From: Reticulitermes speratus
Lineage: Eukaryota; Arthropoda; Insecta; Blattodea; Rhinotermitidae
Direction: 5' to 3'
Assembly (NCBI GenBank): GCA_021186555.1
Contig: JAJKFL010000005.1
Coordinates: 8,087,178 to 8,151,177 of the forward strand
DNA length: 64,000 bases
A program made the translations under genes and the position numbers. Of the stretch, positions 46,432 through 56,752 are shown one piece after another. Position 1 is the first letter of the stretch; every line of letters starts with the position of its first letter. Below the pieces are notes generated by a model. The model worked only from the letters and a program-made list of their open reading frames with translations, was not told the origin of the DNA and did not search any database.

Positions 46432-46715
46432 AAGAGACAAACCGCTTATTAAGTCAAAGATGTCCCTATGCAAGGCATATAGGGGAAGTAGAGGTATAGA
46501 TCCACTCATTCTGGACTTGCACTGGATAGAGGTCAATGGTCACTTACAGGGCCTCATCTCATTAACCCCAGAGAATGAGCCTCCAGTGACCCCAAAATCG
46601 GACTTTTGTAGGAAAGAAAAATCCTGGATCATATATTATTCGAACCACCGTTCCTCGGTCTTTCAGCACGTAGCAAAGTCACCATACCGACTACGCTATG
46701 TCTGCTTCTCTAAAC
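46432..46715 (-). mobile_element. SINE5, tRNA-like head with distinct body
   Basis: The minus strand has A box ATAGCGTAGTCGGTATGG and B box GGTGGTTCGAATAA, then a body unlike SINE1-4 (GGGGTCACTGGAGGCTC, GACCTCTATCCAGTGC). Only one copy is seen. A 146-codon plus-strand ORF across it is not a gene. Confidence 0.6.
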
Positions 46716-47232
46716 CAGTGGTATTCAACCTGGGGTACGCGTACCCCCGGCGGTACGCGAAGACATCTTAGGGGGTACGTAAAATTAAAACAAATAAATA
46801 TATTATTTCATGATAAACACTGAATAATCAGGGCCAGATTTAGGGTTAGCCACAAGAGACCCGGACGTAAGGGCATGCGATTTGGGAGCGCCATTTTTTT
46901 CTCTCTCCTTTATGCGATTCTTATCTGGGCGGCTAGTTTCATTTTATTCCACATAGTGCATATAATTTTACTGTGCTAAAATTCCTTTGTTCCTCTACTA
47001 ATTTTTATATGATAGGCAATAATATATTTGTTATTTAATAGCTTGATTCTCCGTTTTATCATTTAAAACTTATTATTTAATACATTATTTTGGATGTAAT
47101 TTATTTAACTTCTTTTAGATGTAGATTATAGACTATATATAACTTGAATTATGCACCAACAACTTTGGGGGTACAAACTCGAAGAGAAATTGTATGTTGG
47201 GGTACGCGAACAAAAAAGGTTGAATACCATTG
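46716..47232. mobile_element. hAT MITE, copy 2, perfect 8-bp duplication
   Basis: Begins CAGTGGTATTCAACCTGGGG and ends AGGTTGAATACCATTG. CTCTAAAC flanks it on both sides (46708-46715, 47233-47240). The interior matches 22166-22689 closely over its whole length. Confidence 0.95.
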
Positions 47233-47240
47233 CTCTAAAC

Positions 47241-48061
47241 CATTTAGTCTGTAAACTAAGCCTAGTGGTATGTCAGTTGGCATACCTGCGAACAGAACAT
47301 GCAGCGCCGTTCAACATTTTACAGTTCGCTTAAGTGTGAAATATTCCCTGCTCCGAAATTACCTTGACTCTATTGTCAACCATTTTAATTATAACCAGTC
47401 ACCTTTACGCCAGATTTAGACTCGCACACATCAAAGCCACCAGACTGCATTCTATGTATAGAGGAAGACATTTTCTGCTCCGAATAAGCTACTTCTTCGA
47501 TGGGATAGTGTTCGTTTTGAACATACAGGGTGATTTTTTTCTTTCGTCGAATTGTTTAGTTTAGTCGTAAAATTAAAACAATTTATACGTCTCCTTACTT
47601 TGGCATTTAAGTGACAGTGCACATAGGAAAACAGATTTCAATATGAAATATTTTTCATGTTTTCTCCTTCATGCTGACCTGCTGACTTCGAATGTCAAAA
47701 TTCCGTGGTTAAATTTGCAAAGTTTCTATGGTGACGGGTAACATAACATCTCTTGCTGTGCTGCGATTTTAAAATCAATAATTATGCGAGGGTTGACCCT
47801 GAAAATTATGTACTTAAGAAATATCCCTATAGGGAATTGTCACATAGATTTGAAATTGGTGACAAATGTTCCATAAACAACATGTCTTCTGTACAAACCA
47901 CTGCTATTTCTTTTGTCCTTTCGTGGCATGGACAATCGTCTGTCCGTCCGTGCGTCCTTCTTCACGCATGAACACCGACTTTCGTATTGCCGCTGTAGAC
48001 CTCCTCTCAGAGATCGTGACTTTCTTTGCCCAGAAGTATCAATGAGACACTCTTGTGAACT
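47241..48061. other. No gene recognised
   Basis: Unclassified; a catacagggtga motif lies at 47522. Confidence 0.35.
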
Positions 48062-48305
48062 GTTAGTGTGAGAACAAACACAGGCGACATCGGAATTTTG
48101 TTATGTGAGAACAACAGCGTAAGTGAGGTGAGAACAGCACTAGCATCATGGGAGTTTTGTGAGATGAAAGTAACACTATCACCATTGTACGTGAGAACAA
48201 CCCTGGTACCATTGGAGTTTTATGATGTGAGAACACGACTAGAGTCGTTGAAATTTTCTGACTTCTCAACAACACTACCGCCATTGGATTTTTGTTTAGT
48301 CATTA
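48062..48305. repeat. Degenerate tandem repeat, about 38-40 bp
   Basis: Units of the form gtgagaacaacactag-accattggagttttgtgat recur five to six times with many changes. Confidence 0.65.
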
Positions 48306-49239
48306 CCTTCTGTCACGATATTCCGTTTAGGAAAATGGGTGATGACGTGATGGGTATAGGAACTATTTTTGTGCTCGTATAATGACTGTTGAATCGTAAT
48401 TTGCTTCTGAAATCTGTAGGTCAACTTGTACAAACGTATGAGTCCTGTCTATCTGTACAGGAATTTGCTAGAGACATTAACTTCTAGTTAAGAATGGGCT
48501 TAAACCTGTACAGCCTGTAACATTTAATTAATTAATTAATTGTTTGTTTACTTATTTGTTTATTTATACCGTCGTCACACAACTACACAATTAGTTCCAG
48601 GGTCGGGTTAAGACATTTCTGGGACCAATGCAAAAAATAAATTTGGGGGCCCTACATGCGCGTGTTTCTGAAATGGCAACACAATGAGAGCAATGTAAGA
48701 ATTCACACACAAAATTTTTGACACAAAATCTGAAATAAAACCAGCCTTTTCGGATTCTCCCGAACCCTAAGGCCCCATGAAGCCGCATAGTTTGCTATAG
48801 CCTTACATCGACCTGACTGGTGCTGTACTCTAAACTCAGTCACATAAAATAAAATAAAATCAGGTATATGTTTTGGCTTCTAACTTTAAGTCATTTTGTC
48901 GAAAATTATAGAACGCATTTTCTTTTGCTGGCCAAACAATGATTCTGTTCGCGTGTTAAAACTCCGCCGAGCAATCTCGGTTGAACAGTGTTGGTGGAAA
49001 GTTATGAAGTTTAATTGAACTTCCTCGCACGAATTACGGGTTTTCAAACTGCAAGGCTACGCGCCAATCCACGACCCAGATTCAAAATTTGCAATCCTAC
49101 TAGCGCTCGGAACCGCGTCGAATATAGTGACATCCAAGCACTTTTGGTTTGAACTTTGAAGCAGAAATATAAGAGGTGCGAGCCACACGTTTCCGTCCTC
49201 GAACAACGTAACAGTTTTAGGCTTACCTCTGTTACAGGT
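48306..49239. other. No gene recognised
   Basis: ATTA runs at 48525-48540; otherwise unclassified. Confidence 0.35.
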
Positions 49240-49984
49240 CTGTACTGTTTCCTGCAAAGTAATCCCCTTCGGAGTTTACACCGCGCGCAGCACCTTTCCC
49301 ACTGCTGGAAGCATCTCTGGAAATCCCGGTTCGTCATGTTGTCCAGCACTGCCTCCGATTCAGCTTGAACCTCGACAGCAGGGGTCGGCAAACTACGACC
49401 CGCGGGCCAAATCCGGCCCGCCGCCTCTTTTTGTACGGCCCGCGAGCTAAGAATGGATTTTACATTTTCAAATTCTTTAAAATTTCAAAGTACGCGCTAT
49501 AACGGCCCTCGTATAGCTTCGAATTCGCACGCTGCTTGGTGGCCTCTGCTGTGACGTCACGCAGTTATAATTCGGCAGCGTTTCCAGTGAACATTTGCAA
49601 TCAATTGTGATGATAGGTAGTACTAACTTTGAACCCCAATTTGGTGAAATGTTATCTAAAAAAAAGCAATTACATTCTTCTCATTAGTAGAGCTGTATTT
49701 CAAACAATTGTAGTCTACTTATTATTATTATTATTATTATTACGTTACATTTTGTTCAATACATTTGTGAAAACTTGTTTTTTTCCTTGTTATTTAAGTA
49801 GGCCTACCTTCATAAATATCCTCGAGTTTGCCTCTTGGCCCGCAGAGCCTAAAATATTTACTATTTGGCCCTTTACAAAAAATGTTTGTCGACCCCTGCT
49901 CTACAGTATCCTCGAATCTTCGTCCCTTTAATTGGATTTGCGTCTTTCGGAGGAGGAATAAACCACAAAGGGAATGAAATTTCT
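49240..49984 (-). pseudogene. mariner-like transposase C-terminus split by a hAT MITE
   Basis: Right of the MITE (49907-49984) the minus strand reads FLLRKTQIQLKGRRFEDTVE. Left of it (49378-49240) it reads VQAESEAVLDNMTNRDFQRC, FQQWERCCARC and, one frame over, EGDYFAGN. Together these form the C-terminal block of mariner transposases (LKGRRFED, Q.ES.AVLD, FQ.CFQQW, GDYF.GD). The catalytic region is not seen. The MITE and its duplication sit exactly between the two halves. Confidence 0.8.
49379..49898. mobile_element. hAT MITE inside the mariner remnant
   Basis: 520 bp, starting CAGGGGTCGGCAAACTACGA and ending GTTTGTCGACCCCTG. Flanks CTCGACAG (49371-49378) and CTCTACAG (49899-49906) match at 7 of 8. 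The ends (CCCGCGGGCCAAATCCGGCC) are of a type found in hAT MITEs of many animals. Confidence 0.93.
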
Positions 49985-50889
49985 GTCTTTTGGACAAGAT
50001 CTTGCAGATGTTTGCATAAAGTCGGTTTTATTTCTAGTCGCCATTCAACAGAAAAGCACAAATTTTGCAGCAGTCCGCCTTTGTGTTTAAATCGGTTAAA
50101 ACTCATCGGAATGAACGGTGTTATAGGCCTAGAATGTTGCAAACATAGTTTTTCTTAAGCCGAATATCCTCATGGATGACTTAACGCATCCTTTTTTTAT
50201 TTTTTTTTTTCACATTTTATAAAGCCGACTTATAGATGGACGACGGGAACTTTCAAAATTCTCAACCGAAGTTTGGCCACTTTCGAAACATGAATACTAT
50301 TCACAGTTTTGTGTTGTACTTAATGGCGGCATCACGAAAGGTTCTGCTTGCGCATTTGGTAAGTCTCGCAAGCTGATTTCTCAAGGTTAATACAAAACTT
50401 GGTACAAAAAATCTGTTTCTTATGGTTTGTAATTTTACTGGGCTGCAAAGATCGTAGAACGCATTCAACACAAACACGCTCTCTATGTCTGCAGCGACAC
50501 TCGCCACACTAATTCTCAATAAATTAACTCAGCGGTACCTAGCGGCGCACAGCTACATTATATCCGGTTAGCGTTGTAGGCGCCCAGACCGAAAACGTTT
50601 TCGCGCATGTATTGTTTTGATGGAAGTAAAAATAGAGGAAGGCATTTTTATTATCTTGGTATTGCCACGCTTTATTATGAAGGACAGGCTGGCTCAGGAC
50701 ACAATATGCAATACAGTTTTACTCATTTTGTCTGATTTATGAAACTCGACGTACGTCAGTTACATTGCAACAATAATGTCCTGTGCAATCTTCTGCACGC
50801 TAACAAGTTCTCAATTAAGCACAGATATAATCACATTTTATAACTCTGTTCTAGACAATAACTTTATCTGTTCATTATAGAAAAGGTTT
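49985..50889. other. No gene recognised
   Basis: May include the decayed upstream part of the mariner; no motif supports it. Confidence 0.35.
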
Positions 50890-50904
50890 AATGAGAGAAG
50901 TCTA

Positions 50905-51231
50905 ACTAACTAACTCCATGGAGAAGAGTCCTTCTTGAGAAGCTAACAGGTCGTCAGCTAGTCAAGAAATTCCCCGCGTTTTATGGAACCCGAAGGTTCA
51001 TTACCGCACTCACAAGAGCCCGCTACCTGTAACTATCCTGATTAGTGGGTCCCTGTCACCACGGTATGGCGCGTCCTCGGGTTGCGGATGGAGGAACGGC
51101 CTCCGAATATGGAAGGTAGCTGCGAATATGCAGTCGCGGACAGCCGACAAGGGGTGGTCCTCCAGCTTGGGGGTTGGGCGAGGTGCTAGCAACTCCTCAC
51201 CGTAAAAAATTACCATGTTACGAAACACTAC
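50905..51231 (-). mobile_element. Mini RTE-like element: 5' end fused to 3' end, 15-bp target duplication
   Basis: The minus strand begins with a 5' segment (51231-51044; ORF text RPTPKLEDHPLSAVRDC). It passes at about 51043 straight into the family A 3' end (ACAGGTAGCGGGCTCTTGTG, then the conserved 3' UTR), finishing in (TTAG)3. AATGAGAGAAGTCTA flanks it at 50890-50904 and 51232-51246 (perfect). Confidence 0.85.
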
Positions 51232-51246
51232 AATGAGAGAAGTCTA

Positions 51247-51949
51247 CGTGCCTTTATTTTCTGTAGAATATCTAAATTGAGAAAAAACTTTTGGACGTCC
51301 AGAAAATATGTAGGGGGCAGGAAAGTTCTGGCCAGGAAGAGGCCTCGAGATTTTTACACTAGCATTCTGTGAAAGGGGCGAATATGTTTAAAAAAATGTA
51401 ATCGCTCAGTACAATGTGAACCCCAATTTTCTTCATCCAGTACTAATTTTGATTTTCGTAAAGAAAAAGAGGAATTTGTTGAAAGACTGCCCCCCAAGAT
51501 CATATATACAAGACTGACATATCATCATACACAATATGTGAGCTATGTTTCGTGTCGCGATAGAGCATTTTGCCTCACGAAGTCCAAATGTAAAAACCGT
51601 TGTCATTCTGGACTTTATGACGCAGAGTTGCTGACATTTACTGACGGTAGTCACATTATTTGTTTTCCGAGTCACAGTCAGCCTCCTGTAAACCACATAA
51701 GCATTACTATAAATAAACACAACGATGACTCATGAATTGGGAAGACAAATTGCAAGTACCCATGCATTTTCACTTAAATGCAACCTGTGCTGAGAGTAAG
51801 TTAGATGCAGAGGAGTAGGAATGTGTCATGATGCTTCAGAAGACTTCTGCTCAGTTTCTGATGGTTGTTAAAGAAATAAGACAAAAAAAAAGATGAAAAC
51901 GACAGTTGAAATACACGTAATCCGATGAAGATTGTCTGTGCAGAATGCT
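51247..51949. other. No gene recognised
   Basis: Unclassified AT-rich sequence. Confidence 0.35.
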
Positions 51950-52640
51950 TTTATAATAACTGTGCTACAACTTTGAAATTAGATTGTGTACAGGGCCTAA
52001 AATATGAAGAAAGTGTACACGAGATGCGGATAGAGCGCAGTCCCCATTATCCGACCTAAACGGTCCGAAGGACGATCGGGTAATGTTTTTAAAATTACTA
52101 TCCTACAACTTTGAAATTAGATTGTGTATAGGGCCTAAAATATGAAGAAAGTGTACAAGAGTTGCGGATAGAGCGCAGTCCCCATTATCCGACCTAAACG
52201 GTCCGAAGGTCGATCGGGTAATGTTTTTAAAATTACTATCCTACAACTTTGAAATTAGATTGTGTACAGGGCCTAAAATATGAAGAAAGTGTACACGAGT
52301 TGCGGATAGAGCGCAGTCCCCATTATGCGACCTAAACGGTCCGAAGGACGATCGGGTAATGTTTTTAAAATTACTATCCTACAACTTTGAAATTAGATTG
52401 TGTACAGGGCCTAAAATATGAAGAAAGTGTACACGAGTTGCGGATAGAGCGCAGTCCCCATTATGCGACCTAAACGGTCCGAAGGACGATCGGGTAATGT
52501 TTTTAAAATTACTATCCTACAACTTTGAAATTAGATTGTGTACAGGGCCTAAAATATGAAGAAAGTGTACACGAGATGCGGATAGAGCTCAGTCCCCATT
52601 ATCCGACCTAAACGGTCCAAAAGACGATCGGGTAATTAAA
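51950..52640. repeat. 138-bp minisatellite containing a Tigger terminal repeat, about 5 units
   Basis: CAGTCCCCATTATCCGACC (or ATGCGACC) recurs at 52038, 52176, 52314, 52452 and 52590, exactly 138 bp apart. The rest of the unit (CTACAACTTTGAAATTAG, GGCCTAAAATATGAAGAAAG) is nearly identical. The last unit continues into Tigger copy 2. Confidence 0.95.
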
Positions 52641-54480
52641 AGTGTTGGATAATACGGAAGACTAATAAAAATACAAAGGTAAATATCAGATTGATATTTA
52701 TCCTTAATGATAATCAAATTACGAATAAAAACCAATAGAGCATCAAATAAAAAGTATCTCATAAACAACAATAATATTCAACATAATGTGAACCTTAAAT
52801 ATGAATTTTCTTTCTGTAGAACTTTGTAACAGGCTTTTGTTTCTTTTGCTTTGCGGCAAGGTCACGCCAGTTCCTGAAAAGTAGCATATTTTTTCCGGTC
52901 GCCTCCCTTTGTTGATCACTGTAAGCAAGTGCGATCTCAGTCGCCTTCAGTGCCACACTATGTCTCATTATATCAAATTCCTTTACTCGCCAGCATAAAT
53001 CACAATATCTACTATGTCATTATCAGTTCACCTGTTGTTCTTCATCTTGATTCATCCATTCTTGCATGCATTATCCACACTTTTACAGCCTGGTGTAAGT
53101 TCTAAGAAAGGCAAGTTTCTTCCACTGTTTCCTCTGACGGGTTGTCTTCAAATTTTGTTCTTCTTCTTCTTCAAGTACTTTTTCCACGATCATGTCAGTG
53201 TTTCTTCCTCCATTTCCTCCCAGTCTTGTGCTGCCCAGTAAACAATATACAGTGGACCCTCGAACTTCGAACGGTTTTATGTTCGAACAACTTTAAACTC
53301 GAACAAAAACTCGAAAGTCGAACAAAGAATCACGTGGTCGCCTTCTCTCTCTGCTTGGTCTAGATGAAAGAAGGGTAATTCACCTTCCAGTGAACAGTAA
53401 TATCCCTCCTACTATTATTATTGATTGATTATTATACAATATTTTTTATGTATGTAGTATTATAAATAAAAATTTTCAATTATTGAAATTAAATATACTT
53501 GTTTTATCATTATGATCTTTTGAAATAGGCACTTAAAATGTTTTATATTGGGTAAATTTTGGGGGTCTGGAAAGGATTAATTCAATTTACATTATTTCTT
53601 ATGGGGAAATTTAACTCGAAAGTCGAACAACTTGAATGTCGAACCGTCTCCTGGAACGGATTGTGTTCGAAGTTCGAGGTTCCACTGTATTTAGGTTCAT
53701 GTTCTTTAAATGTTGTAATATTTTCCTACATTCATAAATAAATTCTAGATGTCACTGAAGAAGCCTACGCCTATATGCGTTCTTCGGTTTTTCACTGGTA
53801 CTTTTATCCATAGATTGACACAACGTGTTGAAATTTTGTGATACAAATACTCTTATTTGTTCATTTATTTTTTGCCTTTTGGGAGAAGGCTTATTATGAG
53901 CACACTGACAAGTATTGCTTTTTCCACACTTTTTTGTTTTAAACACTTTCCCCTGTGAATGTTTACCGCTTTTCTTGTACAAGAGATCGTCATATTGGTG
54001 TGCCTTTCTCCTTTTATTGTGTGAAATACGAACATAAAGTTCAACTGACCTTTCCGTATTCTCATTTTTCATCGCATACCTTTTTTTTTTCGGGCTTTCA
54101 TTTGAAGCTCTGACAGAATACCACTTCTCAGTGTCGCTTCTTTTTCTCTTCCAATCACCAACAGTCATACGGCCAACGCTGTATTTTCTGCCACTTTTTA
54201 CATACTTTCTCTTTTATGTAGTGTTTGTAAGACTTCAAGTTATTGCTCCGTAGGAACAACCACCTACTCTCTTTCCATTTGACATTTTGAAGAACATAAT
54301 CACTACTTTGTGAGAGATTAGCAACTGCCATCAACAAACCAAAGCACAACTGCACTCGTGTAATGGAAACCAGTATCCACAGAAGATTATTTACAACAAC
54401 TGGCAACGAGTACATACATAAAATGTACGTACTACAAACAGGGTAAACACGGAAACCTAAACTTTTCTATTTGGGCGTAT
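52590..54480 (-). pseudogene. Tigger (pogo) transposon copy 2, core deleted
   Basis: The minus strand has a psq-like HTH remnant (VGRMTVGDWKRKRSDTEKWY at about 54170), then SVRASNESPKKKRYAMK and a basic tract to 53752. After a Tigger MITE (53250-53687) come WAAQDWEEMEEETLT and SWKKYL (about 53235), and the C-terminus ALKATEIALAYSDQQREATG and LLFRNWRDLAAKQ (about 52970-52850). The catalytic DDE core is absent. The terminal repeat at 52590 is tandemly amplified. The sequence is homologous to copy 1 at both ends. Confidence 0.8.
53250..53687. mobile_element. Tigger-type MITE nested in Tigger copy 2
   Basis: 438 bp, with TIRs CAGTGGACCCTCGAACTTCG and CGAAGTTCGAGGTTCCACTG and TA on both sides (53248-53249, 53688-53689). 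The interior repeats CTCGAAAGTCGAACAA near both ends. No coding capacity. Confidence 0.92.
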
Positions 54481-54940
54481 ATACGTGGTGGGAAGTGTAA
54501 TTAAGTTCTGCTACACGCCGATTTGACTGTTAATAAACATGTAATGATTGTTGCGAAATGAATGTTGATAAATGTAAAGTAGAATTTTGACCACACGGCG
54601 CGTTGAATAAGGTAAGTTGGGGTAATAGCTTCTGCAGCGTACCTGCAACGTCTGTGGGAGAAACGAACGAGACAAGAAAGGGTGTAGCTGCATGGTGAAG
54701 GAAGTTACACAGATTTCCCAATAACGCTCTTTACAGCTTCTTTCAGGCAGATCAGCAGAACAAAACTGTTAGATAAAGCAAGCAAAATTCATGCTTCAAC
54801 AGCGTAATAATGTACGATACGGAATCTCAGCAAAATCCGTGGAAGTGACTTTTTGGTACACGAACATGTCCTTATGTAAAGTGAATTATAGTCGGTCAGT
54901 ATGACTAAATAGCGAAATTACCACATAATATTATGCTGAG
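54481..54940. other. No gene recognised
   Basis: Unclassified. Confidence 0.35.
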
Positions 54941-55110
54941 ATTTCTCGTATTGAATTATTGAACCATAATCTGAGCAAAAGATTAAGATACTTGAGGTAT
55001 ATATATCATATATATATAAATACGCCGTATATCATAATCTTTTGCTCAGAATTTGGTGAAGGAATTCAATACGAGAAATATATATATATATATATATATA
55101 ATAATATATA
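54941..55110. repeat. Long imperfect palindrome with (TA)n tail
   Basis: The left arm has GAGATTTCTCGTATTGAATT and ATAATCTGAGCAAAAGATTA. The right arm has TAATCTTTTGCTCAGA and GAATTCAATACGAGAAATA. A (TA)n tract follows at about 55078-55110. Confidence 0.85.
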
Positions 55111-55469
55111 CATTAATTTATAGATTCGTAGTAAGTTGGATATCGTGTGAATTAATATGGCTGGACATAGGAATTGCCAGACAGATTTCAGTGAAAGTCT
55201 CCTTTAACGAGTTCCAAAAAGGAATCTGAAAATCTTAACGGTGTATATACATTCATTTCAGGAAAATGCCTCCCGCATAGTTGCGCTTCTATTCATTCAA
55301 TGCGAGTATAAAATAAATCGCCTACTAACGTTACTTAAAGTTTTGGTACAAGTCTCAGACACAGAATTTTAATAGATATGTCAAACACAGGGGCCCTCTT
55401 CTTTGTGAAAAACTCCAAAAACACGAGGAAGTTAAAATACCATAAAATCAGTAGTAAAATAACTTTTTT
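55111..55469. other. No gene recognised
   Basis: Unclassified. Confidence 0.35.
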
Positions 55470-55862
55470 TCAATGGCTCGACAGCCCTTAGGGGGCCTAG
55501 GCTTCGTCATTTACGACGCTTCACGATCACATTGATAGACACACTACACTCGGTAGGACTCCTCTGGACGAGTGATCAGCCCGTCGCAGAGACCTCTACC
55601 TGACATCACACAAACACTCACAAGAGACAGACACCCATGCCCCCGGTGGGATTTTTTTTTTTTTTTCCTTTCCGGGGTTTGTCCCCTTTGATCCATTTTT
55701 GTACTGTTTAAATCCTTTCGTCCTTCATGTCACTTTACGTTCCATACTACCGTCCTTACAACTAACACAACACAAACATCCATGCCCCCGGTGGGATTCG
55801 AACCCACGATCCCAGTAAGCGAGCGGCCGAAGATCCACGCCTTAGACCGCACGGCCACAGTA
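55470..55862 (-). mobile_element. Composite SINE4 with one fused SINE4b
   Basis: GGCTCGACAGCCCTTAGG body ends at CCCGGTGGGATT (about 55652). A T run and SINE4b body follow, then a complete head (GGTGGGATTCGAACCCAC). Same plan as 43838-44371 but with a single internal unit. Confidence 0.87.
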
Positions 55863-56472
55863 AAATAACATTCACTATGGCATAATTTGCAATGATAGGT
55901 TTCTCCGGCCCTGCATTAGAGATAATGACGAACGTTTTCTCTGCAACATGCAAAATATCCGTATGCAACAACGTCATATGTAACAGTTTATTTGTTAACT
56001 TATAATTAAATAAGTTAGACACTACATTTTCTGTATTATATTTTCCTTAATTTTTAAAACGTTTAAGCTTAATTAGCTTCGTATTAATGTTACGCACACG
56101 TGTGTTGCACGAACACCGGAATCGAGTCGTTACCATCCTTCATTCCTATTGTAGTGGCCGCATGTTTAAATCTTTACCAGGTTACGATCTATTCTTATCC
56201 ATTGTTTGTGATTTTCCTCAGTTTTTTCCATCAAGATGCCGGGATAGTAAGCCGCGAACGGTTTCTCCTTCATCCTTTCCAATTCAGTAGTTAAACCTAC
56301 CAGTTAACACTATACGAGTATAATCTGAGTTACTAACAGTGTCGTTAAATAAGTCAGTAAGTGAACAAAAATGAAACCAGCCTGATAAGTTTCAGTGTAG
56401 CCCGCTCAATAAGAAATTTCAACTAAATGCGGTTGGTAGTTCCGTTAAGCATACTAGTTATATAGATTTTTT
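55863..56472. other. No gene recognised
   Basis: Unclassified. Confidence 0.35.
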
Positions 56473-56752
56473 TACATGGTGAAGGGCACCGCAGCAGATG
56501 CTACGGACGCACCACAGCCTTAAGGCTTTTTGTGCAACCCTATGATGAAGATGAACAGTTTTTTACCAAGTTTTACAAGTAATGTAGCACCAGTGGAATG
56601 AAATTGACAGGGGAAAACCGACAACTCTGAGAAAAACCTGTCCCAGTGCCACTTTGTCCACCACAAACCCCACATGGACTGACCCGGGATCGAACCCGGG
56701 CCTCCGCAGTGGAAGGCCGGCGACTAACCGCCTGAGCCATGACACGGCCTTA
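56473..56752 (-). mobile_element. SINE3, complete
   Basis: Minus orientation: GGTGAAGGGCACCGCAGCAG tail side, CCGGGATCGAACCCGGGCC B box, CGACTAACCGCCTGAGCC A box. Flanks share TAGATT. Confidence 0.88.

Noticed and set aside
46331-46771. 146-codon plus-strand ORF
   Set aside because: It runs antisense through a tRNA-like SINE and into the end of a hAT MITE, so it is not a gene.
55078-55110. Promoter-like TATA tract
   Set aside because: It is a (TA)n microsatellite at the edge of a palindrome with no gene downstream.
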